A DNA stretch of 64,000 bases. Origin: Phaeoceros laevis (Eukaryota; Anthocerotophyta; Anthocerotopsida; Notothyladales). The notes beneath the pieces were generated by a model, which was given only the letters and a program-made list of their open reading frames with translations, had not been told where the DNA came from and did not search any database. Below, one piece after another: positions 38,100-46,622 of the stretch. Every line of letters begins with the position of its first letter. Position 1 is the stretch's first letter. The translations under genes and the position numbers were made by a program. The stretch is from assembly GCA_049999765.1 (NCBI GenBank), contig JBNGIQ010008312.1, positions 1 to 64,000 on the forward strand. Direction: 5' to 3'.

Positions 38100-38499
38100 N
38101 NNNNNNNNNNNNNNNNNNNNNNNNNNNNNNNNNNNNNNNNNNNNNNNNNNNNNNNNNNNNNNNNNNNNNNNNNNNNNNNNNNNNNNNNNNNNNNNNNNNN
38201 NNNNNNNNNNNNNNNNNNNNNNNNNNNNNNNNNNNNNNNNNNNNNNNNNNNNNNNNNNNNNNNNNNNNNNNNNNNNNNNNNNNNNNNNNNNNNNNNNNNN
38301 NNNNNNNNNNNNNNNNNNNNNNNNNNNNNNNNNNNNNNNNNNNNNNNNNNNNNNNNNNNNNNNNNNNNNNNNNNNNNNNNNNNNNNNNNNNNNNNNNNNN
38401 NNNNNNNNNNNNNNNNNNNNNNNNNNNNNNNNNNNNNNNNNNNNNNNNNNNNNNNNNNNNNNNNNNNNNNNNNNNNNNNNNNNNNNNNNNNNNNNNNNN
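38100..38499. other. Assembly gap of 400 N
   Basis: Unknown sequence; the right flank has a G-rich tract. Open frames drawn through it are meaningless. Confidence 0.99.
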
Positions 38500-38951
38500 C
38501 CACCAGTAAGCACCAAGTACCTATAACCAGGGGGGCGGGGGGGACATGTGTACTTGCGTATATGTGCAAGTGTCCAATCTTAAAATTTTTTATATATTTG
38601 GATAGATCTCATTCCACTGATTCAGAATATGTAATTTTTTATACTATGTGATTGTAGCATCATCGTTTTACGAAGGCAAAAGACCAAAAATACTAAATCC
38701 AAGGGGGGACATCATGGAAAGCACCCTATTGTAGCCTGCAAGCACCCTAAATTGAGTAATTAATATGGACAACTCTAGTTGTTGAAAGTAGGATGTTTGC
38801 CACTGCACCATATGGCCACGGGACAATTTTTTTTGCGTGGCCCGGATAGATTAGAGCTCTAGCATTCGAAAGAGTAGTTCTGAGCCTTCCTGAAATCGAC
38901 TTTCGGTTAGATCTGTGTGGAAGGGCTTGGATTGATTTGCTGCCGTTGCAG

Positions 38952-39590
38952 ATCCGAAATGGGAGGAAGATCGTACAGGATGGCCCGCACTTTGAGGCCT
39001 CGGTGATTGCGCATGGTGAGGACACTCTGCTAAGGAATCTCAGAATTGGCGACTTCAATTGGGGTTGCACGCTGCGCGACCTGGCCGCCATGAAGGACTC
39101 GGCCACCATCAGTAGGCACGAAGCCCGATTGCGTGCAGTCAACTTGCGGCAGCATCTAGAGAAGATTCGCACCATGAACTTGCGCGTGACCCAGATTCGA
39201 GGCACCTACTCGGCCTCGGGCTTTGAAATCTTGGCCAAGGGCGATGCCTCAGACACGCGGATGGCGAGCATGGTCGGCGTGGTAATGCTTGTCACGATCA
39301 TGTGGAATGAGCGCACATGCAACACGTTGCTGGCAGGCATGGTCGGCTTCGGATTCCTTGCCACGGTCTTGTGGAATACACTCAGAGGGAGTGGCGGACC
39401 CGCAAGCGGACCAGCAAGCGGCGCCGAAGGGAGCAAGATCCCTAGAGAGCATGCGCAGTGCGTGGATCCGGAGACTCGGACTATCGTACTTTGGTGTGGG
39501 CTCTGTTTCTACTCAAATTTATTTTCTCTTCAATCAGGATTCTTAGACTGTGCTTCATTTCGTTTGTGGTATTCTTTTTACCAATTGTGA
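38952..39590 (+). CDS. Hypothetical protein exon with two C-terminal hydrophobic segments (partial)
   Basis: Open frame that starts after a good acceptor (CCGTTGCAG at 38951), with no ATG at its beginning, so an upstream exon would be needed, possibly in the gap. It reads RNGRKIVQDGPHFEASVIAH, then a basic helix-forming part (RLRAVNLRQHLEKIRTMNLR). Two hydrophobic stretches follow (SMVGVVMLVTIMW and LLAGMVGFGFLATVLW), then a Gly/Pro/Ser linker. Family not recognised. The opposite-strand frame 38747-39205 overlaps it, and I judge it a shadow because it is less protein-like. Confidence 0.4.
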   Translation: MRNGRKIVQDGPHFEASVIAHGEDTLLRNLRIGDFNWGCTLRDLAAMKDSATISRHEARLRAVNLRQHLEKIRTMNLRVTQIRGTYSASGFEILAKGDASDTRMASMVGVVMLVTIMWNERTCNTLLAGMVGFGFLATVLWNTLRGSGGPASGPASGAEGSKIPREHAQCVDPETRTIVLWCGLCFYSNLFSLQSGFLDCASFRLWYSFYQL

Positions 39591-39873
39591 TAATTTTAAT
39601 GCTAAATGCCGGGCCGGGTTACCCATAAGGTCAGGACAGCCTGATAACGTGTTTTTGTTGAAACGGGAACGCTGGTAGAGATTCGCTAAGCACCATAATG
39701 ATTTAGAATAGAGGTTGTTAGAATAAGTAGCGAAGGGCAGAATTAGAGAGGACCCTCATTTTACATGAATTGAATGGGGTGCTGGGAGGGAAATGGAGGC
39801 ATGGCAGTAGCGGGGAACTTGGCTGCCGAAGGAGATGGCTGCAACTGAGGGGAACGTCAAGGTAGGATCAAGG
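39565..39873 (+). repeat. Direct repeat, copy 1 (about 308 bp)
   Basis: Begins TGTGGTATTCTTTTTACC and ends after GGGAACGTCAAGG. Roughly 90% identical by eye to 40064-40370, with a spacing of about 499 bp. It includes a start codon and the nine codons MAATEGNVK (39835-39861). Confidence 0.92.
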
Positions 39874-40017
39874 GAGGACGCCCTTCGCATTCGAGAACCC
39901 GCCGCCAGCCCACTATCTGCCGCGCCTTCACCAGGTGTTCTGCTGCGCCCTCTCCCTCTGGATGCATCCATCACTAATCAATTGGCTCGACGCCGCCTCA
40001 AGGGCAAGGAGAGGTAA
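39835..40017 (+). CDS. Small hypothetical ORF (60 aa), possible first exon
   Basis: ATG frame MAATEGNVKVGSREDALRI ending RRRLKGKER. A donor-like GAG/GTAACT occurs just before the stop, so it could be a first exon. The first nine codons lie in the duplicated repeat. Copy 2 has the same start (40333) but a different 41-aa continuation. No family recognised; may be chance. Confidence 0.25.
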   Translation: MAATEGNVKVGSREDALRIREPAASPLSAAPSPGVLLRPLPLDASITNQLARRRLKGKER

Positions 40018-40063
40018 CTGGAAGCTTGGCGTCCCGCCAAGCTGGGAGGGACAATGCCACAGC

Positions 40064-40370
40064 TGTGGTATTCTTTTTACCAATTGTGATAAAATGCTAA
40101 ATGCCGGGTCGGGTTACCTATAGGGTCAAGGCAGCCTAATAATGTGTTTTTGTTGAACGGAACGCTGGTAGAGATTTGCTAAGCACCGTAATGATTTAGA
40201 ATAGAGGTCACTAGGATAAGTAGCGAAGGGCGGAATTAGAGAGGACCCCCTCATTTTACATGAACTGAATGGGGTGCTGGGAGGGAAACGGAGGCATGGC
40301 GGTAGCGGGGAACCTGGCTGCCGAAGGAGATGGCTGCAACTGAAGGGAACGTCAAGGGAGGATCGGGGGC
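40064..40370 (+). repeat. Direct repeat, copy 2 (about 308 bp)
   Basis: Second copy of 39565-39873, same orientation, ending GGGAACGTCAAGGGAGG. Differences are scattered substitutions and 1-6 nt indels. Confidence 0.92.
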
Positions 40371-40847
40371 GGGCGCTCGGAGAGCGTTGGCTAGTACTTT
40401 AGAATGCGGCCTGCAGATGTTTGGTGTGCTAAGGAGCTTTCTTGCCGCTGTGTAACCAAACCCTCAGCATTTGTCATGCACATCAGAAAATCTAATGCCA
40501 CATGTTGAGCCTTGAGTTAGAGTTGCTTATCGCTCAATTCTATGTTACTGCACATGCGCTTAAATATTTCTTTGTGGCAAACCCTAATCTGAGATATCTT
40601 TATAGATGTAGACTAGTACCACTTTATGAAGATGGAGGTTTTCTTTGTAGTATGCGGTTAGATGCTGCACACCCGTAGACCGAGATCATTATAAAACGAG
40701 TCTCATATTTAGCACATCGTACAAACAAGGTCAAAAAGAAAACGCATTGTCTCTTCTTTCTTTAAGCCTTACATGAGCACTTGAATGAATTTCAAAAAGA
40801 AAATGCATCAATTGTCTCTTCTTTCTTTAAGCCTTACATGGGTCCTT
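40371..40847. other. AT-rich intergenic stretch
   Basis: No gene. A short tandem duplication around TTGTCTCTTCTTTCTTTAAG (about 40748 and 40812) and repeats of GAGCACTTGAATGAAT are visible. Confidence 0.5.
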
Positions 40848-40924
40848 AGATTGAGTAGAGTACGCAGCCTTTTTGTTGCCCGGTTGGCCCGCGCCCAGAT
40901 TGGAAAATAAATTCATTCATTCAT
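40848..40924 (+). repeat. Dispersed repeat end with (ATTC)n tail, copy 1
   Basis: About 80% identical by eye to 41646-41723: TTGAGTxGAGTACGCAGCCT, GCCCGGTTGGCCCG, then a tail of ATTC repeats. A conserved body with a simple-repeat tail is typical of the 3' end of a LINE or SINE; the family is not identified. Confidence 0.7.
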
Positions 40925-41391
40925 GAGCACTTGAATGAATTAAAGTATACCGTTCTTGGTACAATCCCACAAGAAGCACAACCCTGGCCCTTGTGGTTAC
41001 TTACTATCCTTTCCCGAAAGCCTCTCAAAATCTCACATACACTCATACATAGGGCGGGGGGCCGAGTTGGCCAGCTAGGTGCCCCAGGCTCAGATCTAAC
41101 CTAATCCCGCGAGCCACCCTGGTGGCCCAACAGGGATACTTCCCATCTGCTCCTAACCCTAATATTATCCTTATCCAAGTTCTGGTAACTCCAAGTAATT
41201 TTTTACTACAATTACAGACAGTTTAACAAGTTAACTGAAATCTACTTAACTACTTATCCAACCGGCCATTAAACGACGTTAACATGTCTATACGCATATG
41301 TTTTTTTTTGCGAAAGAGGCGCAAGCGATTTATAGACTTTAAAACGAACTTACATAGAGGGGATGAGAGGGAAGTTCACCTCCAGGGAAAC

Positions 41392-41511
41392 CCCTCTACA
41401 TGCATATGTTAGCACACCACACGCTACCTCCATAAGAATTTCCACCCAGTTTCCCTCTACATGCATATGTTAGCACACCACACGCTGCCTCCATAAGAAT
41501 TTCCACCCACA
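41392..41511. repeat. Tandem duplication of a 61-bp unit
   Basis: Two near-identical units beginning CCCTCTACATGCATATGTTA (41392 and 41453) that differ at one or two positions. Confidence 0.93.
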
Positions 41512-41552
41512 GGAGGGTTCACCATAGGCACCTAGGTATCTAGGTGGGTACG

Positions 41553-41592
41553 CACCTACCTACCTGCCTATTGATAGGCAGGTAGGTAGGTG
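41553..41592. repeat. Perfect 18-bp inverted repeat with 4-nt loop
   Basis: Left arm CACCTACCTACCTGCCTA (41553-41570), loop TTGA, right arm its exact reverse complement (41575-41592). It lies inside a GGTA/TACC simple-sequence tract. Confidence 0.95.
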
Positions 41593-41645
41593 AGTAGGTA
41601 CACGCACATAGGTAGCATTAGATAGGACACACAGAGCAGGGTCTT

Positions 41646-41723
41646 CAGATTGAGTCGAGTACGCAGCCTACTTGCTGCCCGGTTGGCCCGTGCCCAGATC
41701 GGTAAAAATCATTCATTCATTCA
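41646..41723 (+). repeat. Dispersed repeat end with (ATTC)n tail, copy 2
   Basis: Second copy of the element described at 40848-40924, same orientation, also ending in CATTCATTCATTCA. Confidence 0.7.
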
Positions 41724-41857
41724 CCATATTGGACCTCAGCCCTAACCGGTAGGTTGCATCATCAAAGCACAATGCCGAGCTTTGTAGGTTTCTCATTCTA
41801 AATCAGGCTGCTATTTGAGCTTTGGTGTTCGGCTCCAAGGAGGCTCATGAGTGAGGT

Positions 41858-41908
41858 TTAGGACGAATTTTAGCTTAGGACGAATTTTAGTTTAGGACAA
41901 ATTTTAGT
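41858..41908. repeat. Three tandem copies of a 17-bp unit
   Basis: Unit TTAGGACGAATTTTAGc/t at 41858, 41875 and 41892. The third copy has one change. Confidence 0.92.
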
Positions 41909-42306
41909 TTAGATCGAAGCATGCCCACAGTGGAGTTTAGCTTCAAGCTCAACCTCACTTTAAGCACGAAGAGTGTAAGTGGTTAGAGTGTACCTGCATA
42001 CCAGTTGGCAGTGTCTAGAACCAGTGTTTAATAAAACTTTTCTTCTTTGTTCTTCTTCTTCTTCATGACGCGAAGATGAGTGGAGGGATTGGCATACCCA
42101 ATTGTCCTAGAATTTAGCTAAGTCTTCTAAAGGACTCTATTTTGAGGACCATGATTATGCATCTCCACCATGGACTCGGCAGCTGAAGGCTGCTAAAGGC
42201 TAGTAAAGCAAACCTACCTTCTAGTCTTAGTTCCACTTTCCAACGTCACAGCTGGAGCTCGAGTGTCGTCAAAGCATGTGTGAAACTTTCAAAGCCCTAG
42301 ACTAGA
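41909..42306. other. Intergenic stretch 3' of the LamG-like gene
   Basis: No gene or RNA recognised; a short TTC-rich tract lies near 42045-42065. Confidence 0.5.
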
Positions 42307-43167
42307 CTAGCTTACTAGTAGCTCAGCCATCGGTAATAAGGGCTGTGATTCTGCCGCAGAAGGCTTACTAGGCACGACGACCCCCTTGAACACACGCAGA
42401 TCGCGCAAATCAGCATACAAAGGCGCGTAGTTAGTGTACGCGCCCAGAGCACTCGCTCCGAACTGGTAGAAGTAGCTGTCCGGCAGCGGCATGTTGATGT
42501 CGTTCTCCGCGGCCGCCACCGTTTTCCCCCCTTTCTTCTCGCCGTTGATGTAGATGGCTGCCGTCCGGGCGCTGCGGTCCCAAGTGACCGCGACGTCCGT
42601 CCACTCCCCGAAAGGCACCGCGCTCGACGTGCTGGCCTCCACGAAGATGGTGTCCGCCTTGTTGCGGAACCACAGCCACACTTTGCGGTCGGCAGCGAGC
42701 CACGCCTCGAACGAGCGCTGCGGCGAGGGCGCGTTCCAGTTGGAGAAGAGGACCTTGCGCTCCTGCGCGCCGGCCTCGCCGTCGAACTTGAGCCGGATGG
42801 TGAAGGAGAAGGTGAAGCTGATGTTGTGGAAGTCGACGTGCGGCACTTCCAGGTAGCCCGGGCTCCCGATGCTGACGAAGCCCGCGCAGGCGGCGGCGGA
42901 GGCGCGCGGCCAGGTCAGCTTGATGTTGCCGCCCACAGGCGCGCGGTCCCAAGCGCCGATCACGGGGCCGCGCTGGTTGTGGGAGACGTCGTCCAGGGTG
43001 CCGTCCAAGGACCAGTGCGCCAGGGTGGCTTCGTCCTTGTTGGTGCAGTCGGCTGTGGCGCCGGCGCCGGCGCTGGCTATGGCGGACAGGGCTACCAGCA
43101 GAGCTGCGGCCACAGCCATAGTAATGTGGGGGCTCGGCGGCAGTCGTTGTGCTCTTGCGCGCGCCAT
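42307..43167 (-). CDS. Secreted LamG/concanavalin-A-like jelly-roll domain protein
   Basis: 286 aa, single exon. The open frame extends upstream to 43245, but the first ATG is at 43167 (MARARAQRLPPS); a second Met 17 residues on (MAVAAALLVALSAIASA) gives an even cleaner signal peptide. The mature part reads ATLAHWSLDGTLDDVSHN, then SPGYLEVPHVDF, FTIRLKFDGEAG, KVLFSNWN, VWLWFRN, GEWTDVAVTWDRSARTAAIY, INGEKKGG and LRDLRVFKG. That is the strand pattern of the Laminin_G_3-type jelly roll: W-x-L-D-G opening, then WTDVAVTWD and INGE, ending with a DLRVF strand. Expected role: extracellular carbohydrate or cell-wall binding; no catalytic motif is visible. It is intronless, and its codons end in G or C far more often than those of the neighbours. 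Two long overlapping frames (42431-42952 minus, 42869-43441 plus) are by-products of this composition. Confidence 0.82.
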   Translation of the reverse strand: MARARAQRLPPSPHITMAVAAALLVALSAIASAGAGATADCTNKDEATLAHWSLDGTLDDVSHNQRGPVIGAWDRAPVGGNIKLTWPRASAAACAGFVSIGSPGYLEVPHVDFHNISFTFSFTIRLKFDGEAGAQERKVLFSNWNAPSPQRSFEAWLAADRKVWLWFRNKADTIFVEASTSSAVPFGEWTDVAVTWDRSARTAAIYINGEKKGGKTVAAAENDINMPLPDSYFYQFGASALGAYTNYAPLYADLRDLRVFKGVVVPSKPSAAESQPLLPMAELLVS

Positions 43168-43245
43168 GTCTCCGAGTCGACGACGCTCCTGGCTGGAATC
43201 CTGGCCCGGCGACCTCACCACGCCAGCCTCAAATGCGCTCGTCAA

Positions 43246-43874
43246 ATGGGGGCTTGTCCACCGGCGCGTAGAGTTATTCCCGCTCGCTGTGCATGTGTCC
43301 GCTCCAGCGTGTCGAAGATCAATACTATTAATGTCATGTCATCTCTTGCCCAGCTACAGTGACGAGAATATCACACCCTGCAACCCAACCTCTAACATGG
43401 AACATGTAGAGGGGAGGATAGGTCCGATAGGATATGCTTAGGATATGGGCTGACGTGCCGGTTCTAAACATGCCAATCAGCCCCGGTTGCTATGGCTTCG
43501 CATCCGGGGGCAAGGAATCTTGCAAGTTGCAAGCGCAGCTTGACTGCTTGCGAGCCAAAGTGTTCTGAGCCCAAACCTTCGAATAGCAAATGCAAATGCT
43601 GTCGGTTGGTGCAAATGGCTTCCAAGGCACACCTGGTTTCAAATATGTACAAGGCCCGGTCGAAGTAGACTAATAAGATTTACAGGGCTCTGAAGTTGGT
43701 TAGAATTCGCAGGTGCTTGCCTCCGGAAGGTAGCACAGGCATCTGCTAGGGCAAGCATACTAGCCACATTCCTATGACATCGGTGGGCAAAATTGCCGGG
43801 TTTACCAATATGAATACCAAATGTGGCAGTGGACAATACATATACCTACAAGCTGCGCCCAGTGATTCCGCACC
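43246..43874. other. Intergenic stretch, promoter side of the LamG-like gene
   Basis: No gene recognised. Base composition falls back to the surrounding level upstream of about 43300. Confidence 0.45.
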
Positions 43875-43960
43875 AGCCAAGCTAGGCATACCAGACAAAC
43901 CAGGCATACCAGACAAACCAGGCATACAAGACAACAGACAAGCTAGGCATACCAGACAAC
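43875..43960. repeat. Imperfect minisatellite, 17-18 bp unit
   Basis: Three to four degenerate copies of AGGCATACCAGACAAACC, adjoining the hairpin at 43971. Confidence 0.8.
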
Positions 43961-43970
43961 AGCAGTGCAG

Positions 43971-44048
43971 TAAAGCAGCAAGAGTTGTTGTTGTGGAGGC
44001 TGGACCTATGGGGTCCAAGTCTCCACATCAACAACTCTTGCTGCTTTA
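43971..44048. repeat. Near-perfect 78-nt foldback hairpin, possible small-RNA precursor
   Basis: The left arm (43971-44006) and right arm (44012-44048) are reverse complements except for about two mismatches and one bulge, with a loop of about 5 nt (around TATGG). The left arm plus the 15 nt before it match the PPR-I coding region 54470-54507 with a few substitutions and a 3-nt insertion. The foldback therefore contains a fragment of a PDF-motif gene. Its transcription is unknown. Confidence 0.75.
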
Positions 44049-44289
44049 ATGACAAGTGGGCAGCCTGGCACCCCTACGACCAGGCACCCCGACAGGATCC
44101 TGCAGCAGAACCTGCATCCATTGAACGGAACAGTTGCACATTCCTTGTTTCATCATCACTTCAGTGGGGGGACCCATATCCGGAACTTCCTGTAGTGCCT
44201 TCAAGCAGTCTCCACCCTACTATGCCTTCGCCGACGCTGCTCAAAGCTATACAAAACATCCCAAGCTGAGCAGGCTCAATCCTGCTCGG

Positions 44290-45440
44290 CTTGGGAGGAG
44301 GTGATGTTTGCGGATGATCTTTTACTTGTCTCCACCATGAAAAGAGGCCCACAGAGACAATTATATATCCTGCAGAACTACTGCAAACATGACAGTCTCA
44401 CTATAAAACTGGAAAAGACTCGGACAATGGCATTCGGTGTTGATGCAGTCAACGAAGCATGGAAAAAGCTACAGTTAGGGGACCAAGCAGTGGGACCAAC
44501 AGGTGCTGATGAAGACCTAGGTGTGCATTTCTCCAGCAACAAGAAATTCTATTGAGCAAGGTTATATGGGCAAGAGAGTTGCCAAGGGAAGACTATGGAC
44601 AATACAGAAGAAGCTAGCTGGCGAATAACAATTATGTAAGGAACAGCAACCAGGTGATGAGAGTCTTCAAACCTGTGCTTGTCGTCACTGATGTACGGAG
44701 TTAGATTATGCGCAGTCAGTTGCGCAACACACCACCGGCAGGAAATGAATGGAGTGCAGACTGACTTTTTGAGATGTCAGCTAGGACTGAAACACAGCAA
44801 ATCCGTAGCGACCATATTGGCAGAAGTTAGGGCAAACCGGGGCGAGATCGAAGGCCTGAAGAGAGCTGCAGATGCCTAACGAGACTAGTAAAGAAGCCAG
44901 CAGATAGTCTGCCAGCTGAAGCACTACCCTAAGATCTACAACACCAAGAGTCAGCAATGTTAGGGTGGATGAACCAGCTGGAGCCGCAGAGTATGCCCTG
45001 GGGGATATCTCGCGATGAAGCTACTGATTTCGTTGACAACCTTGTGAGAAAAAGTACCTGCAAACAACATGGACAGAATGCCTGGTGAGGTCGACATGCA
45101 ACACTATGCGATAGCAACCGGCATTGCGGGAATGTATAGCAGACAGGAATACCTACCCAAGTGGTCGCCACCGCCAGATTTAGACTGCGAGCCAAGATTG
45201 TAACGCGCAGAGGGAAGGTGCGAAAACGGCGGTCGACCACGAAGCTCACCTGTGCCCGGCTCATAGGAATGACCACACGACTCGGAAAGTATCTTGGAAA
45301 ATGACAGCTCTCAGTCATGCTGAACGTTACTGAGGCTTGCGTAAACGCAACTCATTACCATGTTTTAATCAAGGAATCGAGAGTGAGGAACTGAGCAAAT
45401 CCAGCTTTAGCAGCACCTGTGTTTTTATTTTTTGAATAGC
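44290..45440 (+). mobile_element. Degenerate non-LTR retrotransposon (LINE) fragment, 3' half of reverse transcriptase
   Basis: 44301-44553 reads MMFADDLLLVSTMKRG (the FADD catalytic box of LINE reverse transcriptase), then LQ..YCKHDSLTIKLEKTRTMAFG, the expected following motif. In other frames, LMYGVRLCAVSCATHHRQEM and GVQTDFLRCQLGLKHSKSVA at 44680-44830 match the C-terminal part downstream of the RT. Multiple stops and frameshifts make it inactive. The right edge is uncertain. Confidence 0.75.
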
Positions 45441-45534
45441 ATCAGGTTACTGTACTGTATGAAACTTGCTTCAGCTTTATTAGATAAAGCTCAGGTTACC
45501 AATGGAGTCTCACAACAGAATGAGCAAAATGACT

Positions 45535-45890
45535 ATGCAGCAGCGTCGCTTGGCTGGAGATGCACAGCGCACTTACATGCTCGTCCTAGAGCTACCATGC
45601 CCTGCTTCCGGCAAGCACCCGGGCACACAGAACCATAAGTCCAGATTAAGCCTAAACATGCCTGGCTAACATGTGTGCTAGTGTGGGGCATGCTAGCAGA
45701 GTGCTTGACAGACTGCCTTACAGCAATGTGTTGTCGCGGATGGCCTACCTGCAGAATACGGCTCTGGATCTTTCTGTCCCAAAGTAGATAGTAGTCCACC
45801 TGATTTGTCTATATTGAAGTGCCTCTTCATGTGCCTGTGTAGGTGCACAGGCCAAGAAGGAAGGATTTATTTCACCAGACGATTTGGTCA
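45535..45890 (-). pseudogene. PPR-F-like 3' fragment 1
   Basis: Clear nucleotide similarity to the E1/E2 coding part of PPR-F (about 46905-47025). Both contain TTGGCTGGAGATGCACAGCG, and similarity continues to TCCAGATTAAGCC. It then runs into a segment shared with fragment 2 (CTTTCTGTCC..AAGTAG.. GTCCACCTG). No open frame remains. Confidence 0.75.
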
Positions 45891-45944
45891 CCAAGCTTTA
45901 TAGCACTATGCGATTCAAAAATGTGACTCGACTCTGCCTATAAT

Positions 45945-46500
45945 TACCTTGCTTATAAGGTCGTACGGTCCGCTCTGTGATCCGTTGCGTGTTCCAACAG
46001 AAACGATTGAACTTGCTGCTCATGCTCGATCCAGCTCTGGCCATGTACCTTCTAACTCTCTGAGCTTCTTGACCTTGTCTCGGAGGTCCCAGAATTCAGC
46101 ATGTTCATAGAAGCTCCGACATGCAGCAGCATCCCTTGGCTGGGAGTGCACAGCGCATGTCAATGCTCGTTGTCTAAAAGCTCATATGGCATGATTCCTA
46201 CATGCCCAGGCACGCACAACCATACGTCCAGATTAAGCCCAAACCTGTTGTATGTGAAGTATGGTAGCTTTGAGGATGGTTGGACCTGTGACCTGGCAAC
46301 GTGGGGACTCGGTGCCTCATTAGAGTCCCTCCTTTGCAATGCAGAATTGCAGGACATGCCCAGTAGGAGATGATTCAGCAGGAGCAAGCCCTTGATCTTT
46401 CTGTCCAGAAGTAGGGTGTCAGTCCACCTGGTTCTTCTACATTTGCATGCCTCCTGCAGGAATGTGCATGTGCACCTGTGGCAGCTCCGGAACAAGGAAA
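45945..46500 (-). pseudogene. PPR-F-like 3' fragment 2
   Basis: Similar to the end of PPR-F (about 46675-47025): CTTGCTTATAAGGTCGTACG, GCTGCTCATGCTCGATCCAG, GAGCTTCTTGACCTTGTCTC and the TTGGCTGGGAGTGCACAGCG block. It is a partly deleted copy lying directly downstream of PPR-F itself, so it reflects local duplication. Its right part repeats that of fragment 1. Confidence 0.75.
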
Positions 46501-46622
46501 GAAGCCTCAAGCAGTAGTGGAAAAACCAGGGGTGCAAGCTGATGTACTCCTAGTTCTTTCATTTGTCATCATACAGTTTCCCCATAATATGTTGCAATGC
46601 TGTGGCCGCCTTCTTTGAACGG

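Noticed and set aside
38031-38651. Open frames of 140-206 codons across the first gap
   Set aside because: They consist mostly of N; no coding evidence.
39835-39900. VKVGSREDAL as the N-terminus of hydroxymethylbilane synthase
   Set aside because: The resemblance covers about ten residues only and is not continued by any downstream exon in the window.
42431-42952. 173-aa minus and 190-aa plus (42869-43441) frames over the LamG-like gene
   Set aside because: They are Arg/Ala/Gly-rich, as expected from GC-rich third positions of the real frame. The LamG frame has signal peptide and domain pattern.
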